A stretch of 64,000 bases of DNA, taken from Yeosuana aquiaggeris (GTDB lineage: Bacteria > Bacteroidota > Bacteroidia > Flavobacteriales > Flavobacteriaceae). Under the pieces are notes generated by a model. It was given only the letters and a program-made list of their open reading frames with translations, searched no databases and had not been told where the DNA came from. The stretch spans positions 682,001 through 746,000 of the forward strand of contig NZ_JBAWKC010000001.1 of assembly GCF_044003965.1 (NCBI RefSeq). The letters are read 5' to 3'. Shown here in pieces: positions 25,492-35,293 of the stretch (the stretch's first letter is position 1; each line of letters starts with the position of its first letter). A program made the translations under genes and the position numbers.

Positions 25492-27085
25492 ATTCTAAAA
25501 TTTCAGAGATTCCCCAATCTGCGCGAATTTCAATTTCTTTAAAAAAGCTAACCCGTTCAGGTTGTATCTTATTTAAATAATTTCCGGTGTCAAACTTTTT
25601 ATTGCCGTTGGTGTCCCAAACAACTCTTATAAAATATTTTCCGGGTGCCAAATTTAAAAAATCAATGGCTTCGAATTTTGATGAATATTGTTCAAATTTG
25701 ACTTCATCTTTATCATTTGTTAACTGTAAAATAATGGGGTAAGTGGCATTAATTAAAGTAAAACGGGCATAACCAAAATCTGATTCTTTTTTTGTTCTCA
25801 GATTATAGTTTAAGGTATCGTTACTGTTGCCAAACAAATCAGTAAACCCTTCAGGCAAAATTTGAATTTTATAAATGTTTTCTGCCGTCTTTTTAAAATT
25901 ATAAACGTAATTGTTATTTATAGTATCCAAAGATGCCGTGAAATCTATCAAAGTAGAATCCTTATCCATCATAGCCATTTTTGAAGCGTCAAATGATTTA
26001 AAAGGAATGCTCGCGTTAATTTTAAAATCTTCATCAATACCAATCGATCCAACAGTAATTGGTTTGATGGTTAAAGAATCACGCTTCATGTCCCGTAATT
26101 TTAAAGTGTAATCTTTTTCATATTCAATATTTGTTACTTTAAAAACTAATGAATCCAATTCTAATTTTGGAGTATACCAATAATAAAGTGAATCTGTTTT
26201 GGTGTCTTTGGTGATTCTGGATTGAAAATTATCAGGAACTTCTGACAGTAAATTAATCTTCATGTTTTTGTAATCACCTTCATAGCCAAACACTATTTTT
26301 TCTCCAGCCATTAATAGTGGTCTGATAGACTTAAAGTCTAGGTCTTCACTAAATAACTTTAAATCATATAAGGAATCTGTAGGGACTGTAACAAATTGCT
26401 TATAAAAAGCTATTTTATCCGTTTTTTGTTGAAATTTATTATCGCTATTACCATCTTTTAAGGCATAGAGCATATAAGTCCCTGCTTTTATATTTTCAAT
26501 AGAAAAGGTAGTGACACTATCTAATGTATTGGTAATGTATTTTGGGCTTTGTTTATAAATAATGGAGTCATTAAATGTGGAGTCTACTTCATATAATCCT
26601 ACGGAAACAAAAGTGTCTGGTTTTCTGTTTATGGCATCAAAAATTTGTCCATTTACGCTTAAGGAATCTATATAATCACCTGTAGAAAAAACGTATCTGT
26701 AATAGGGGAATGGGTTATCCTCATTATTGTCTGAAATGCTATTCCCAAAGTTAAAAGCATAGGTAGTATTAGGTTGAAGGGTATCGAATATTTTTATTGA
26801 TATATATTTACTGGCATTACCTAAAGGGGTAATTTCAGGCTGTGTTTTCATTGGTGGTGAAATAATCAGTTGTTTTTGAATATCTTTAATTTTTATATAT
26901 TCATCAAAATAGATTCTTATTTCTTTCTGATTAAAATTAGTATTAAAATTTACTGGTTCTGACTTAACAATACTTGGCGGTGTGATGTCTTTTTCGCCAC
27001 CCTGCGGGGTTCCTCTATTGGCACAATTAATAAAAATCAAAGCAATAAAGAATATGAAAATAAAATTTGAAAGTGTTTTATTCAT
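25478..27085 (-). CDS. Big_5 (Ig-like) domain lipoprotein
   Basis: 535 aa from the ATG at 27085; two extra residues from a TTG are unlikely. The signal peptide ends with a lipobox (FINC, Cys about 21). An N-terminal Big_5 domain, DITPPSIVKSEPVNFN... with YFDEYIKIKD, spans about 35-130; the rest is beta-rich repeats with several 'DSL/DST' segments. It is a common Bacteroidota surface or periplasmic lipoprotein of unknown role. No TonB receptor or SusD neighbour is present. Confidence 0.85.
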   Translation of the reverse strand: MNKTLSNFIFIFFIALIFINCANRGTPQGGEKDITPPSIVKSEPVNFNTNFNQKEIRIYFDEYIKIKDIQKQLIISPPMKTQPEITPLGNASKYISIKIFDTLQPNTTYAFNFGNSISDNNEDNPFPYYRYVFSTGDYIDSLSVNGQIFDAINRKPDTFVSVGLYEVDSTFNDSIIYKQSPKYITNTLDSVTTFSIENIKAGTYMLYALKDGNSDNKFQQKTDKIAFYKQFVTVPTDSLYDLKLFSEDLDFKSIRPLLMAGEKIVFGYEGDYKNMKINLLSEVPDNFQSRITKDTKTDSLYYWYTPKLELDSLVFKVTNIEYEKDYTLKLRDMKRDSLTIKPITVGSIGIDEDFKINASIPFKSFDASKMAMMDKDSTLIDFTASLDTINNNYVYNFKKTAENIYKIQILPEGFTDLFGNSNDTLNYNLRTKKESDFGYARFTLINATYPIILQLTNDKDEVKFEQYSSKFEAIDFLNLAPGKYFIRVVWDTNGNKKFDTGNYLNKIQPERVSFFKEIEIRADWGISEILEFKEE

Positions 27086-27139
27086 TACCAAAATTAAATT
27101 TAAGCAAACCTACATAATTTTGCAGAAATAACGACAAAC

Positions 27140-27820
27140 TCACTGAGCAATTGCCATGCAAGCCACACTTATTTTTATATTTTCAGCTTGATTTAAAACA
27201 TTAATACAGGCTTCCAAGGTGGCACCTGTTGTAATTAAGTCATCAACCAAAAGGATATGTTTATTGGCAATAGCATTTTTGTTCTGAAGCGTAAAAAGCT
27301 CCTCATTATTAGTCCAACGGGCAAAACGACTTTTGAGAACCTGAGAACCTGTATTAGTAACTTTTAAAAGTACATTATCAACATATTGCACGTTTAAGGC
27401 TATGGCAATATGCTTTGCAAATTTGGCCACTTGATTATAACCTCTTTTTTTAAGTTTGTTTTTATGAAGAGGTACCGGAATCACTATATCAATTTCTGAA
27501 TACTCTTTGACAGTTTTTAGCTCTCCGCCCAGCCAGTCACCTAAAAAAACACCAATAGATTCTTGCCCTTTATATTTTAAGTTGTGAATAAGTTGTTGCA
27601 CAAGGCCTTTTTTTTCAAAACGCAATAATGCGGTGCCATTTTCCACTTTTACTCTTGCGTAAAACACTTTTAAAACATTGTGGTCTTGATTGAAATGAAA
27701 ATTGGTTACAGGTAAATCATTTCTGCAATTAGTGCAGATGTCTTGTTCATGATCATTTAATACTTCATGACAGGCAGAGCATACTTTTGGAAAGAATAAA
27801 TCTATAATCGCTTCAAACAT
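27140..27820 (-). CDS. ComF-family phosphoribosyltransferase-like protein
   Basis: 226 aa. A four-cysteine zinc motif (CSACHE...CTNC, about 15-35) precedes a PRTase domain with the PRPP loop LLVDDLITTGATLEAC and the KKRGYNQVAKFAK segment. ComF proteins assist DNA uptake during natural transformation in competent species (interaction with PriA/ComFA), though in many bacteria the function is untested. It is divergent from glyS. Confidence 0.92.
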   Translation of the reverse strand: MFEAIIDLFFPKVCSACHEVLNDHEQDICTNCRNDLPVTNFHFNQDHNVLKVFYARVKVENGTALLRFEKKGLVQQLIHNLKYKGQESIGVFLGDWLGGELKTVKEYSEIDIVIPVPLHKNKLKKRGYNQVAKFAKHIAIALNVQYVDNVLLKVTNTGSQVLKSRFARWTNNEELFTLQNKNAIANKHILLVDDLITTGATLEACINVLNQAENIKISVACMAIAQ

Positions 27821-27930
27821 TTCAAAACAAATAGGTTCTTATGTAAACTTAACTAAAAAATATATGAATCTGACGCATAATTTTTAACAAACAATTCCAT
27901 TTGTTTGAATCGCTTTTTTATTTTTGCAGC

Positions 27931-29472
27931 ATGACAAATCAAGACGATCAATTTAAGAAAGTAATATCACATGCTAAGGAGTATGGATATGTGTTTCAAA
28001 GTAGTGAGATATATGATGGTTTAAGTGCTGTGTATGATTATGCGCAAAATGGAGCCGAATTAAAGAAAAATATTCGTGAGTACTGGTGGAAAGCCATGGT
28101 GCAAATGAATGATAATATTGTGGGAATAGATGCTGCTATTTTTATGCACCCAACTACCTGGAAAGCATCAGGACATGTTGATGCCTTTAATGATCCGTTA
28201 ATTGATAATAAAGACTCAAAAAAAAGATATCGAGCCGATGTATTAATTGAAGACTATTGTGCTAAAATTGAGGCTAAAATTGATAAGGAAGTTGAAAAGG
28301 CAGCGAAGAGATTTGGAGATAGTTTTGATAAAGCACAGTTTTTAGCAACCAATACACGAGTTGTTGAATATCAGGAAAAAATAAACACCACTCTTACAAG
28401 AATGGCTAGATCTTTAGAAAAGGAAGATTTAGCAGATGTAAAGGCACTTATTGAGGAATTGGAAATAGCAGATCCTTTAACTGGATCAAGAAATTGGACA
28501 GACGTTAAACAATTCAACCTGATGTTTGGCACTAAGTTGGGTGCATCTGCTGAAAATGCGATGGATTTATATTTACGTCCAGAAACTGCTCAGGGTATTT
28601 TTGTTAACTTTTTAAATGTTCAAAAAACAAGTCGTCTGAAAATTCCTTTTGGGATAGCGCAAACAGGAAAGGCTTTTAGAAATGAAATTGTTGCCAGACA
28701 ATTCATTTTTAGAATGCGTGAGTTTGAACAGATGGAAATGCAGTATTTTATAAAACCTGGGACACAAAAAGAATGGTATGAGCAATGGAAGCAAACCAGA
28801 CTTAAATGGCATATGTCATTAGGGTTGGGAGCAGAAAATTATCGTTTTCATGACCATGAAAAATTGGCTCATTACGCAGATGCTGCGGCTGATATTGAAT
28901 TTAAATTTCCGTTCGGATTTAAAGAATTAGAAGGGATACATTCTCGTACTGATTTTGATTTAAGTCAGCATGAAAAATTTTCTGGGAAGAAATTACAGTA
29001 TTTTGATCATGAAGAGAATTTAAGTTATGTGCCGTATGTTGTGGAAACCTCTATTGGATTAGATAGAATGTTTTTAGCGGTATTTTCAAATTCTTTGAAG
29101 GAAGAAACCCTTGAAGATGGCAGTACAAGAACGGTTTTAGCTTTGCCTAGTGTATTAGCACCAGTAAAAGCGGCCGTATTTCCATTAGTTAAAAAGGACG
29201 GACTACCTGAAATAGCACAACAAATTATAGACGAGCTAAAATGGGATTTTAACGTGGTTTATGATGAAAAGGATGCTGTTGGAAGACGCTATAGAAGACA
29301 AGATGCCAATGGAACGCCTTTTTGTATTACTGTAGATCATGACACTTTAGAAGATAACACGGTCACTATTCGTCACAGAGATACGATGCTTCAGGAACGC
29401 GTTAAAATCGAAGCTTTAAGAGACCTCATAAAACAAGAGGTAGACATGCGTTCTTGGTTAATGAAAATGTAA
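27931..29472 (+). CDS. glyS: Glycyl-tRNA synthetase
   Basis: 513 aa, single-chain class II type, from the ATG at 27931. A TTG 30 nt upstream would add ten residues but lies before a -7 element (TATTTTTG, 27919-27926), so it cannot be used from that promoter. Transcription would then start almost at the ATG, giving a leaderless or near-leaderless mRNA. Motif 2 (FRNEIVARQFIFRMREFEQME) and the class II motif 3 ETSIGLDRMFLA are present, and a C-terminal anticodon-binding domain follows. Confidence 0.96.
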   Translation: MTNQDDQFKKVISHAKEYGYVFQSSEIYDGLSAVYDYAQNGAELKKNIREYWWKAMVQMNDNIVGIDAAIFMHPTTWKASGHVDAFNDPLIDNKDSKKRYRADVLIEDYCAKIEAKIDKEVEKAAKRFGDSFDKAQFLATNTRVVEYQEKINTTLTRMARSLEKEDLADVKALIEELEIADPLTGSRNWTDVKQFNLMFGTKLGASAENAMDLYLRPETAQGIFVNFLNVQKTSRLKIPFGIAQTGKAFRNEIVARQFIFRMREFEQMEMQYFIKPGTQKEWYEQWKQTRLKWHMSLGLGAENYRFHDHEKLAHYADAAADIEFKFPFGFKELEGIHSRTDFDLSQHEKFSGKKLQYFDHEENLSYVPYVVETSIGLDRMFLAVFSNSLKEETLEDGSTRTVLALPSVLAPVKAAVFPLVKKDGLPEIAQQIIDELKWDFNVVYDEKDAVGRRYRRQDANGTPFCITVDHDTLEDNTVTIRHRDTMLQERVKIEALRDLIKQEVDMRSWLMKM

Positions 29473-29498
29473 TTCACAACGCATATTATAAAAAAAAA

Positions 29499-29529
29499 AT
29501 CACGCCAATGCATTGGTGTGATCTTTTTT
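29499..29529. terminator. Bidirectional terminator between glyS and lrp-type gene
   Basis: ATCACGCCAATG (29499-29510) and CATTGGTGTGAT (29511-29522) form a near-perfect hairpin with A residues before and T residues after, so it can stop both convergent transcripts. Confidence 0.88.
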
Positions 29530-29998
29530 AGATGCTTATCTGTCTGTCAATTTGCTGGTCCAATGAAATAAAAGTTTCTGTACGTGAAACACCTTCAATA
29601 GATTGAATTTCTTTATTTAGTAAATGCATTAAATGGGCATTATCTTTACAGAGTATCTTAATGAATACGCTCCAGTTTCCTGTGGTATAATGACACTCCA
29701 GAACCTCAGGTATTTTTTTCAATTGCTTTACGGCTTCAGGATTACTTATCGCTTTATCTAAATAAATACCAATAAATGCCATGGTTGTATAACCTAATAT
29801 TTTTGGATTGATTATAAATTTTGATCCGGAAATCAAACCTGATTTTTCAAGCTTTCTAAGGCGCTGATGAATGGCCGCACCTGAAATGCCAACGCTACGG
29901 GCAATTTCAAGAATAGGTGTTCTGGCATCCTCCATAAGAGCTCTGAGGATCTTTTTGTCAATACCGTCTATTTCTAAGTTTTGATTTGTAATCTTCAT
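29528..29998 (-). CDS. Lrp/AsnC-family transcriptional regulator
   Basis: 156 aa. The N-terminal helix-turn-helix (IDKKILRALMEDARTPILEIARSVGIS, about 13-39) is followed by a RAM ligand-binding domain. It probably senses an amino acid. The promoter (minus -7 TACTTTTG at 30050-30057) overlaps TTGATTTTAATTCAA (30038-30052), an inverted repeat suited to autoregulation, though this is weak. The saccharopine dehydrogenase-like gene just upstream is a possible target. Confidence 0.92.
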   Translation of the reverse strand: MKITNQNLEIDGIDKKILRALMEDARTPILEIARSVGISGAAIHQRLRKLEKSGLISGSKFIINPKILGYTTMAFIGIYLDKAISNPEAVKQLKKIPEVLECHYTTGNWSVFIKILCKDNAHLMHLLNKEIQSIEGVSRTETFISLDQQIDRQISI

Positions 29999-30060
29999 GG
30001 CCCATATGGTTTAAAACAGAAGTATAAATGTAATAAATTGATTTTAATTCAAAAGTATAA

Positions 30061-30098
30061 GCCAGACTTTAGAATAAATATCGTCTCTTAAATCTGGC
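30061..30098 (-). terminator. Hairpin after saccharopine dehydrogenase-like gene
   Basis: GCCAGA (30061-30066) pairs with TCTGGC (30093-30098), extended by TTTA/TAAA after a one-base bulge. On the minus strand a T-containing run follows. It separates the gene from lrp. Confidence 0.6.
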
Positions 30099-30138
30099 AA
30101 ATTGAAAACAAAAAGGGGTCTATGAATAAAGCGTCTAT

Positions 30139-31503
30139 TTAAATGCTTAAAGGATTATACCCTAAGTATGGAACTTCTTTTTCTTTGAAAGTAATACCAA
30201 AGTTGGTTAGCTCTTTTAAAATAGGCTCATAAACTTCTTTAGTGATAGGCATTTGAACGCCTGGTGTTTTAATTTTTCCATTCAAAATAGCAAGCGTCGC
30301 TATAGCAACCGGTAGGCCTACCGTTTTAGCCATAGCCGTATAGGTTTGATCTTCCCCTAGTGTGACCATGGTTGACTCTATTTGATGTTTTTTGCCATTG
30401 AGTTCGTAACCAAATTTATGGTACATGACAAGCATATCTTTATCATCTTCAGCAAGTGTCCAGCTATCCATTAATATTTTTTGGAGTATTTGAGCAGGCG
30501 TTGCTTTTTTAAGTTCCACCATTTTATTAGGATTGAAAATATCAAGTTCTAATAATTTATCCCAAACGATATCGTCCTGGTCAATTTTTAGTGCATGCCT
30601 AAATTTCAATTCTACCGAATCAGACGGACTGTAAGCCAAAAAGGCATTTACAAAATCTCTATAACTCATGTTTTCACTGTCGTCTATAACATAGCTATCA
30701 TCGGTCATGCCAAGTGTAACAAACATATTCCAGGCTCTGCTAAAACCAACACGCCGCATGGTTCCACGATATAAGGTTTTTATAGCATCTAAACCATAAA
30801 CACTTTGGTATTTTAAAGAGTCCCGATTGGCATAAACTTCAAATCTTCCGAATCCGTCAATTTCTAAAAATTCTGTTCTTCTAAATAATCTATGGTAAGG
30901 GATGTACTTAAAAGTGCCTTCCTGCAAAAATTTTGCAGCACCTCCTTGTCCTGCAACCACAACGTTTCTCGGGTTCCAGGTAAATTTATAATTCCAAAGA
31001 TTATTGTCACTTTCAGGAGCAACTAATCCGCCGGTAAACGATTCAAATAGAATCATTTTTCCACCTTTAGCCCTAATGCGGTCAATCACTTGCATGGCGC
31101 TCATATGGTCAATTCCAGGATCAACGCCAATTTCATTCATAAAAATGAGTCCTTTAGCTATAGCCTCTTGGTTTAAAGCTTCCATTTCAGGGCTTATATA
31201 GGATGCGGTAACCATGTTTTTTCCATACAAAATACAATCCTTAGCAACATCAATATGAAAACGTGCTGGTAACATTGAAATAATAATATCGGCATCCTTT
31301 ATGGCTTCCTTTCGTGAATTGGCGTCAAAAACATCTAATAAAACGGCTTTTGCATTTCTATGGTTTTTAATTAGATGGTTTGCATGGTTAATATTGATAT
31401 CTCCAATAGTTATAAACAGCTTTTCAGTCTCTGATTTATCTAGTAGATATTTTATTAAATAGGAAGTTGATTTTCCTGAACCAATAACCAAAATCTTTCG
31501 CAT
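30139..31503 (-). CDS. Saccharopine dehydrogenase-family oxidoreductase
   Basis: 454 aa. The NAD(P)-binding Rossmann motif is VIGSGKSTSYLIKYLL (5-20). The middle domain contains NEIGVDPGIDHMSAMQ and the SF TGGL region typical of Lys9-type saccharopine reductase. The family interconverts saccharopine and aminoadipate semialdehyde plus glutamate; Bacteroidota homologues are usually of uncertain substrate. Its neighbour on the same strand is an Lrp regulator, suggesting amino-acid-linked control. Confidence 0.88.
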   Translation of the reverse strand: MRKILVIGSGKSTSYLIKYLLDKSETEKLFITIGDININHANHLIKNHRNAKAVLLDVFDANSRKEAIKDADIIISMLPARFHIDVAKDCILYGKNMVTASYISPEMEALNQEAIAKGLIFMNEIGVDPGIDHMSAMQVIDRIRAKGGKMILFESFTGGLVAPESDNNLWNYKFTWNPRNVVVAGQGGAAKFLQEGTFKYIPYHRLFRRTEFLEIDGFGRFEVYANRDSLKYQSVYGLDAIKTLYRGTMRRVGFSRAWNMFVTLGMTDDSYVIDDSENMSYRDFVNAFLAYSPSDSVELKFRHALKIDQDDIVWDKLLELDIFNPNKMVELKKATPAQILQKILMDSWTLAEDDKDMLVMYHKFGYELNGKKHQIESTMVTLGEDQTYTAMAKTVGLPVAIATLAILNGKIKTPGVQMPITKEVYEPILKELTNFGITFKEKEVPYLGYNPLSI

Positions 31504-31582
31504 AATGAATTTTGTTGAGTAATTTTGTGATGACTAATGTACTAAATACAAAAGGTTTTATAAACCCAAATCAGTGATAAAT

Positions 31583-31975
31583 ATGAACAAAACAATATTA
31601 ATTTCAGGAGCTTTATTAGGTATGACAGGGATTGTTTTAGGAGCTTTTGCAGCCCATGGTTTAAAAGAATTAATTGCTCCGGAATCTGTTCAAACTTTTG
31701 AAACCGGTGTGAGATATCAAATGTATCATGCACTCTTTCTGCTTTTTATAGGAAGTACAACGTATGTTTCAATTAAAGTAAAAAAACAAATATTCTATTT
31801 GGTCATGATTGGGTTGTTATTATTTTCTGGGTCTATTTATGGTTTGGCGACTAATTTATTAACAAATTTTGATTTTAAATCAATTGCATTTGTGACGCCA
31901 ATAGGGGGTTTATGCCTCATCATCTCCTGGATTTTATTATTTGTGAATTTCATAAAAATAAAGGTTGAGAATTAA
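31583..31975 (+). CDS. DUF423 membrane protein
   Basis: 130 aa from the ATG at 31583 (a GTG nine bases earlier is less likely). Four predicted helices; the N-terminus has LGMTGIVLGAFAAHGLK, the DUF423 signature. Function unknown. A -7 element TAATTTTG lies at 31520-31527. Confidence 0.9.
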   Translation: MNKTILISGALLGMTGIVLGAFAAHGLKELIAPESVQTFETGVRYQMYHALFLLFIGSTTYVSIKVKKQIFYLVMIGLLLFSGSIYGLATNLLTNFDFKSIAFVTPIGGLCLIISWILLFVNFIKIKVEN

Positions 31976-31982
31976 ATATTAT

Positions 31983-32015
31983 TTGTGATTACATTAAAAT
32001 ATTGTTTTAATTTTG
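31983..32015 (+). promoter_or_regulatory. pckA promoter
   Basis: TTG (31983-31985), 22-bp spacer and TAATTTTG (32008-32015) match the Bacteroidota -33/-7 consensus well. The start would be near 32019, giving a leader of about 23 nt. Confidence 0.75.
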
Positions 32016-32041
32016 CTGAATAATCATTTTTATCAAAAAAT

Positions 32042-33658
32042 ATGACGAAGCAGGGCCAAATTACGAAAACGATTGAGTTGGAAAATTACGGGATAAAAAA
32101 CGCCAAAGTAAAGTATCAACTTTCAGCTAAAGAATTACATGATATTGCTATTGAAAAAGGCCAGGGTGTTGAAGCGTCTTCTGGAGCCTTAGCAGTTCAT
32201 ACAGGAGAATTTACAGGACGTTCACCACAAGACCGTTTTATTGTTCAAGATGATATCACCAATAATAAAGTTTGGTGGGGAAATATTAATATTCCATTTG
32301 CTCCGGATAAATTTGAAAAATTATATAACAAAGTAGTTGACTATCTTTCAAACAAGGAACTTTTTGTTAGAGATTGTTATGCTTGTGCAGACGATAATTA
32401 TAAACTTAATATTAGAGTAATTAATGAATATCCTTGGAGTAATCAATTTGCTTATAATATGTTTCTGCGGCCAACAGCAGAAGAGTTAAATGGGTTTGAT
32501 CCGGAATGGCTAGTTGTAAATGCCCCTGGCTTTATGGCAGATCCTGCTGAAGACGGAACACGTCAGCATAATTTTGCGATTTTAGATTTCACTAGAAAAA
32601 TTGCGCTTATAGGAGGAACTGGGTATACCGGAGAAATTAAAAAAGGTATTTTTTCAGCATTAAATTTTATATTACCTGTTTTCAAAAACACTTTGCCTAT
32701 GCATTGCAGTGCTAATGTTGGTAAAGATGGTGATACCGCTATTTTCTTTGGCCTTTCTGGAACAGGAAAAACAACACTTTCAACCGATCCAAATAGAAGT
32801 TTGATAGGTGATGATGAGCATGGGTGGACAAAGGAAAATGCTATTTTCAATTTTGAAGGAGGTTGTTATGCTAAAGTCATTAATCTTTCTGCTGAAAATG
32901 AACCTGAAATATTTGAAGCAATAAGGGCAGGAGCCATTTTAGAGAATGTTGTTTTAGATAAAAATGGGCATGTAGCTTTTGAAGATGCCTCTATTACACA
33001 AAATACTAGAGTAAGTTATCCTTTAAATCATATAGAGAATATTCAAGTGCCTTCTATTGGTAAAAATCCCAAAAACATTTTCTTCTTAACAGCAGATGCT
33101 TTTGGAGTTTTACCTCCAATATCTAAATTAACACCGAGTCAGGCTGCCTATCACTTTATCTCTGGATATACGGCAAAAGTTGCTGGTACAGAAGCAGGTG
33201 TAATAGAGCCTCAACCTTCCTTTTCAGCTTGTTTTGGGGCGCCTTTTATGCCATTACATCCAGCTAAATATGCTGAAATGTTAAGCAAAAAAATGAAAGA
33301 AGCAGGTGTTAATGTTTGGTTGGTAAATACTGGATGGACTGGAGGTCCTTATGGAGTTGGTACCAGAATGAAATTAAAATATACGCGAGCTATGATTAAT
33401 GCCGTTTTGAATGGTGATTTAGGTTTGTACACGTACGATAATTATCATATTCATTCTGTGTTTGGAGTAGCTCAACCAAGAGAATGTCCGGGGGTTCCTA
33501 CAAGTGTTTTAAGTCCGAGAGCCACTTGGAACAATGATGAAGCGTATTATAAAACAGCATTTAAATTAACAAATGCCTTTAGAGAAAACTTTAAGAAATA
33601 TGAAGCTTTTGCCAGTGAAGAAATACGTCGAGGCGGTCCCCAACGATACGCCTTTTAA
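32042..33658 (+). CDS. pckA: Phosphoenolpyruvate carboxykinase (ATP)
   Basis: 538 aa, typical length. The P-loop GLSGTGKTTLSTDP (about 239-252) and the signature GDDEHGWT identify the ATP-dependent enzyme, which converts oxaloacetate to PEP in gluconeogenesis. In the anaerobic direction some Bacteroidota use it to fix CO2. It has its own consensus promoter and a strong bidirectional terminator. Confidence 0.98.
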   Translation: MTKQGQITKTIELENYGIKNAKVKYQLSAKELHDIAIEKGQGVEASSGALAVHTGEFTGRSPQDRFIVQDDITNNKVWWGNINIPFAPDKFEKLYNKVVDYLSNKELFVRDCYACADDNYKLNIRVINEYPWSNQFAYNMFLRPTAEELNGFDPEWLVVNAPGFMADPAEDGTRQHNFAILDFTRKIALIGGTGYTGEIKKGIFSALNFILPVFKNTLPMHCSANVGKDGDTAIFFGLSGTGKTTLSTDPNRSLIGDDEHGWTKENAIFNFEGGCYAKVINLSAENEPEIFEAIRAGAILENVVLDKNGHVAFEDASITQNTRVSYPLNHIENIQVPSIGKNPKNIFFLTADAFGVLPPISKLTPSQAAYHFISGYTAKVAGTEAGVIEPQPSFSACFGAPFMPLHPAKYAEMLSKKMKEAGVNVWLVNTGWTGGPYGVGTRMKLKYTRAMINAVLNGDLGLYTYDNYHIHSVFGVAQPRECPGVPTSVLSPRATWNNDEAYYKTAFKLTNAFRENFKKYEAFASEEIRRGGPQRYAF

Positions 33659-33666
33659 GAATAAAA

Positions 33667-33699
33667 AAAAGAGCGACTTATTTGAGTCGCTCTTTTAAT
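33667..33699. terminator. Bidirectional terminator between pckA and hemD
   Basis: AAAAGAGCGACT (33667-33678) pairs with AGTCGCTCTTTT (33685-33696), a 12-bp stem with A and T tracts on either side; it serves the convergent genes. Confidence 0.92.
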
Positions 33700-33714
33700 T
33701 TTATATAAGTTCAG

Positions 33715-34464
33715 TTATTTTGCTTTATTAACTTTATCTATATACTTTTCTAAAGCCATAGTCATTGAAGGGGTTTCTTTGGTAGGTGCTGCAATATCAA
33801 CCCGTAACCCTTTTTCTTCAACGGCTTTAATAGTGGTATCTCCAAACACTGCTATGCGCGTATTATTTTGCTTAAAATCTGGAAAATTATGGAATAATGA
33901 ATCTATACCGGATGGGCTGAAAAATACAAGCACATCATAGTATACATCGGCCAAATCTGAAAGATCACTAATCACTGTTTTATAAAATGTAGCTAGTTTC
34001 CAGTTAACTCCTAAAGCGTTCATAGTCTCTGAAACTTCTGATTTTACCTTATCTGTATTTGGTAACAGAAATTTTTCGTCCTTGTATTTTTTAATTAAAG
34101 GAGAAAGCTCTGAAAATGAACGTTTCCCAACATAAATTTTTCGTTTTCTGTAAACAACGTATTTTTGCAAATAAAAAGCAACTGCTTCTGACTGGCAAAA
34201 ATATTTCATAGTATCAGGCACCTTAAAGCGCATTTCTTCTGCAACTCTAAAATAATGATCAACAGAATTTCTACTGGTTAAAATAATAGCTGTGTAGTTA
34301 TTTAAATCAACTTTTTGTAGCCTAATATCTTTAGCTGATACACCTTCAACATGAATAAAGGGTCTGAAGTCAATTTTCACCTTTTGTTTCTCTTGAAGAT
34401 CAAAATAAGGAGAATTTTCTATTTTAGGTTCTGGCTGTGATACTAGAATTGTTTTCACTTTCAT
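33715..34464 (-). CDS. hemD: Uroporphyrinogen-III synthase
   Basis: 249 aa from the ATG at 34464; a TTG three codons earlier is less likely. HemD is poorly conserved, but the two-domain layout and the motifs TAIILTSRNSVDHYF and VLVFFSPSGIDSLF match flavobacterial uroporphyrinogen-III synthases. It cyclises hydroxymethylbilane in haem synthesis. The DUF4271 gene upstream on the same strand is a conserved neighbour in flavobacteria as I recall. Confidence 0.88.
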   Translation of the reverse strand: MKVKTILVSQPEPKIENSPYFDLQEKQKVKIDFRPFIHVEGVSAKDIRLQKVDLNNYTAIILTSRNSVDHYFRVAEEMRFKVPDTMKYFCQSEAVAFYLQKYVVYRKRKIYVGKRSFSELSPLIKKYKDEKFLLPNTDKVKSEVSETMNALGVNWKLATFYKTVISDLSDLADVYYDVLVFFSPSGIDSLFHNFPDFKQNNTRIAVFGDTTIKAVEEKGLRVDIAAPTKETPSMTMALEKYIDKVNKAK

Positions 34465-34489
34465 AGGGCACAAATAATTAGGTCTTTAA

Positions 34490-35134
34490 TTATGAAATAA
34501 ACACCTTATATATTATAATATATGGAGCAATTTCAAGTGCGCAAAGATACAAAATAAAATAAAATAAGTTTTGTTTTATTAAACTTTGATTTGTTTTAAT
34601 TGTAGTAATTAAGCCTAAAACGTTTATAATTAAAAGAATTATTATAAGAATGTATATAATAGTCAGGTTTGGTTTAAAACTGTAGATTAGAAATAAATTT
34701 ATTGGAAACAATAAGAGACCTAAAAAATTCTTATAACTTATTTTTTGAAAAAGATATTCATCAATTAATTTATCTATTTCAAAAAGGCTCCCAATCAATC
34801 GCTCTAAAAGAACTTTTATCAGAACAAAAATCCCGATTCCCATGATTAACTTAAATAAATCATCATTTGATGGGTTTAATACGGCATTATCATAATGAAA
34901 GCATATATAACTAAAAATGGCTACAGATAGGATTAAATTCACAAATAATAGGGCGTCAAATCTATCGAAGAATTTTTGCTCTCTAAGATAAATTTTAAGG
35001 TATTTTGAGCTTCCTATAACCGAAACAAAATCATTGAATCGTTTGGGATAAAACGCTTTTGCTAGGGTTATAAATAATAAACTTACAACTATAAGAACAG
35101 TAAATAATTCATATGTAGGCACGTTTCGTAGCAT
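34490..35134 (-). CDS. DUF4271 membrane protein
   Basis: 214 aa with about six hydrophobic helices. It matches the DUF4271 Bacteroidota family; function unknown. The gene ends 26 nt before the chosen hemD start, so they are probably co-transcribed. Confidence 0.82.
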   Translation of the reverse strand: MLRNVPTYELFTVLIVVSLLFITLAKAFYPKRFNDFVSVIGSSKYLKIYLREQKFFDRFDALLFVNLILSVAIFSYICFHYDNAVLNPSNDDLFKLIMGIGIFVLIKVLLERLIGSLFEIDKLIDEYLFQKISYKNFLGLLLFPINLFLIYSFKPNLTIIYILIIILLIINVLGLITTIKTNQSLIKQNLFYFILYLCALEIAPYIIIYKVFIS

Positions 35135-35293
35135 GCCATAAAATTATTATAAATTATAATATCTGCTTCTAATTATTAGTATTATTTAAAAAAAAGTATC
35201 TTCTAAATAATGTACATTTGCTGAAAATTATTTGCTTTTAATGTTTTTATGGGATATTTAAGATAAAAAGATTAAAACATACGCAGGATTTTC

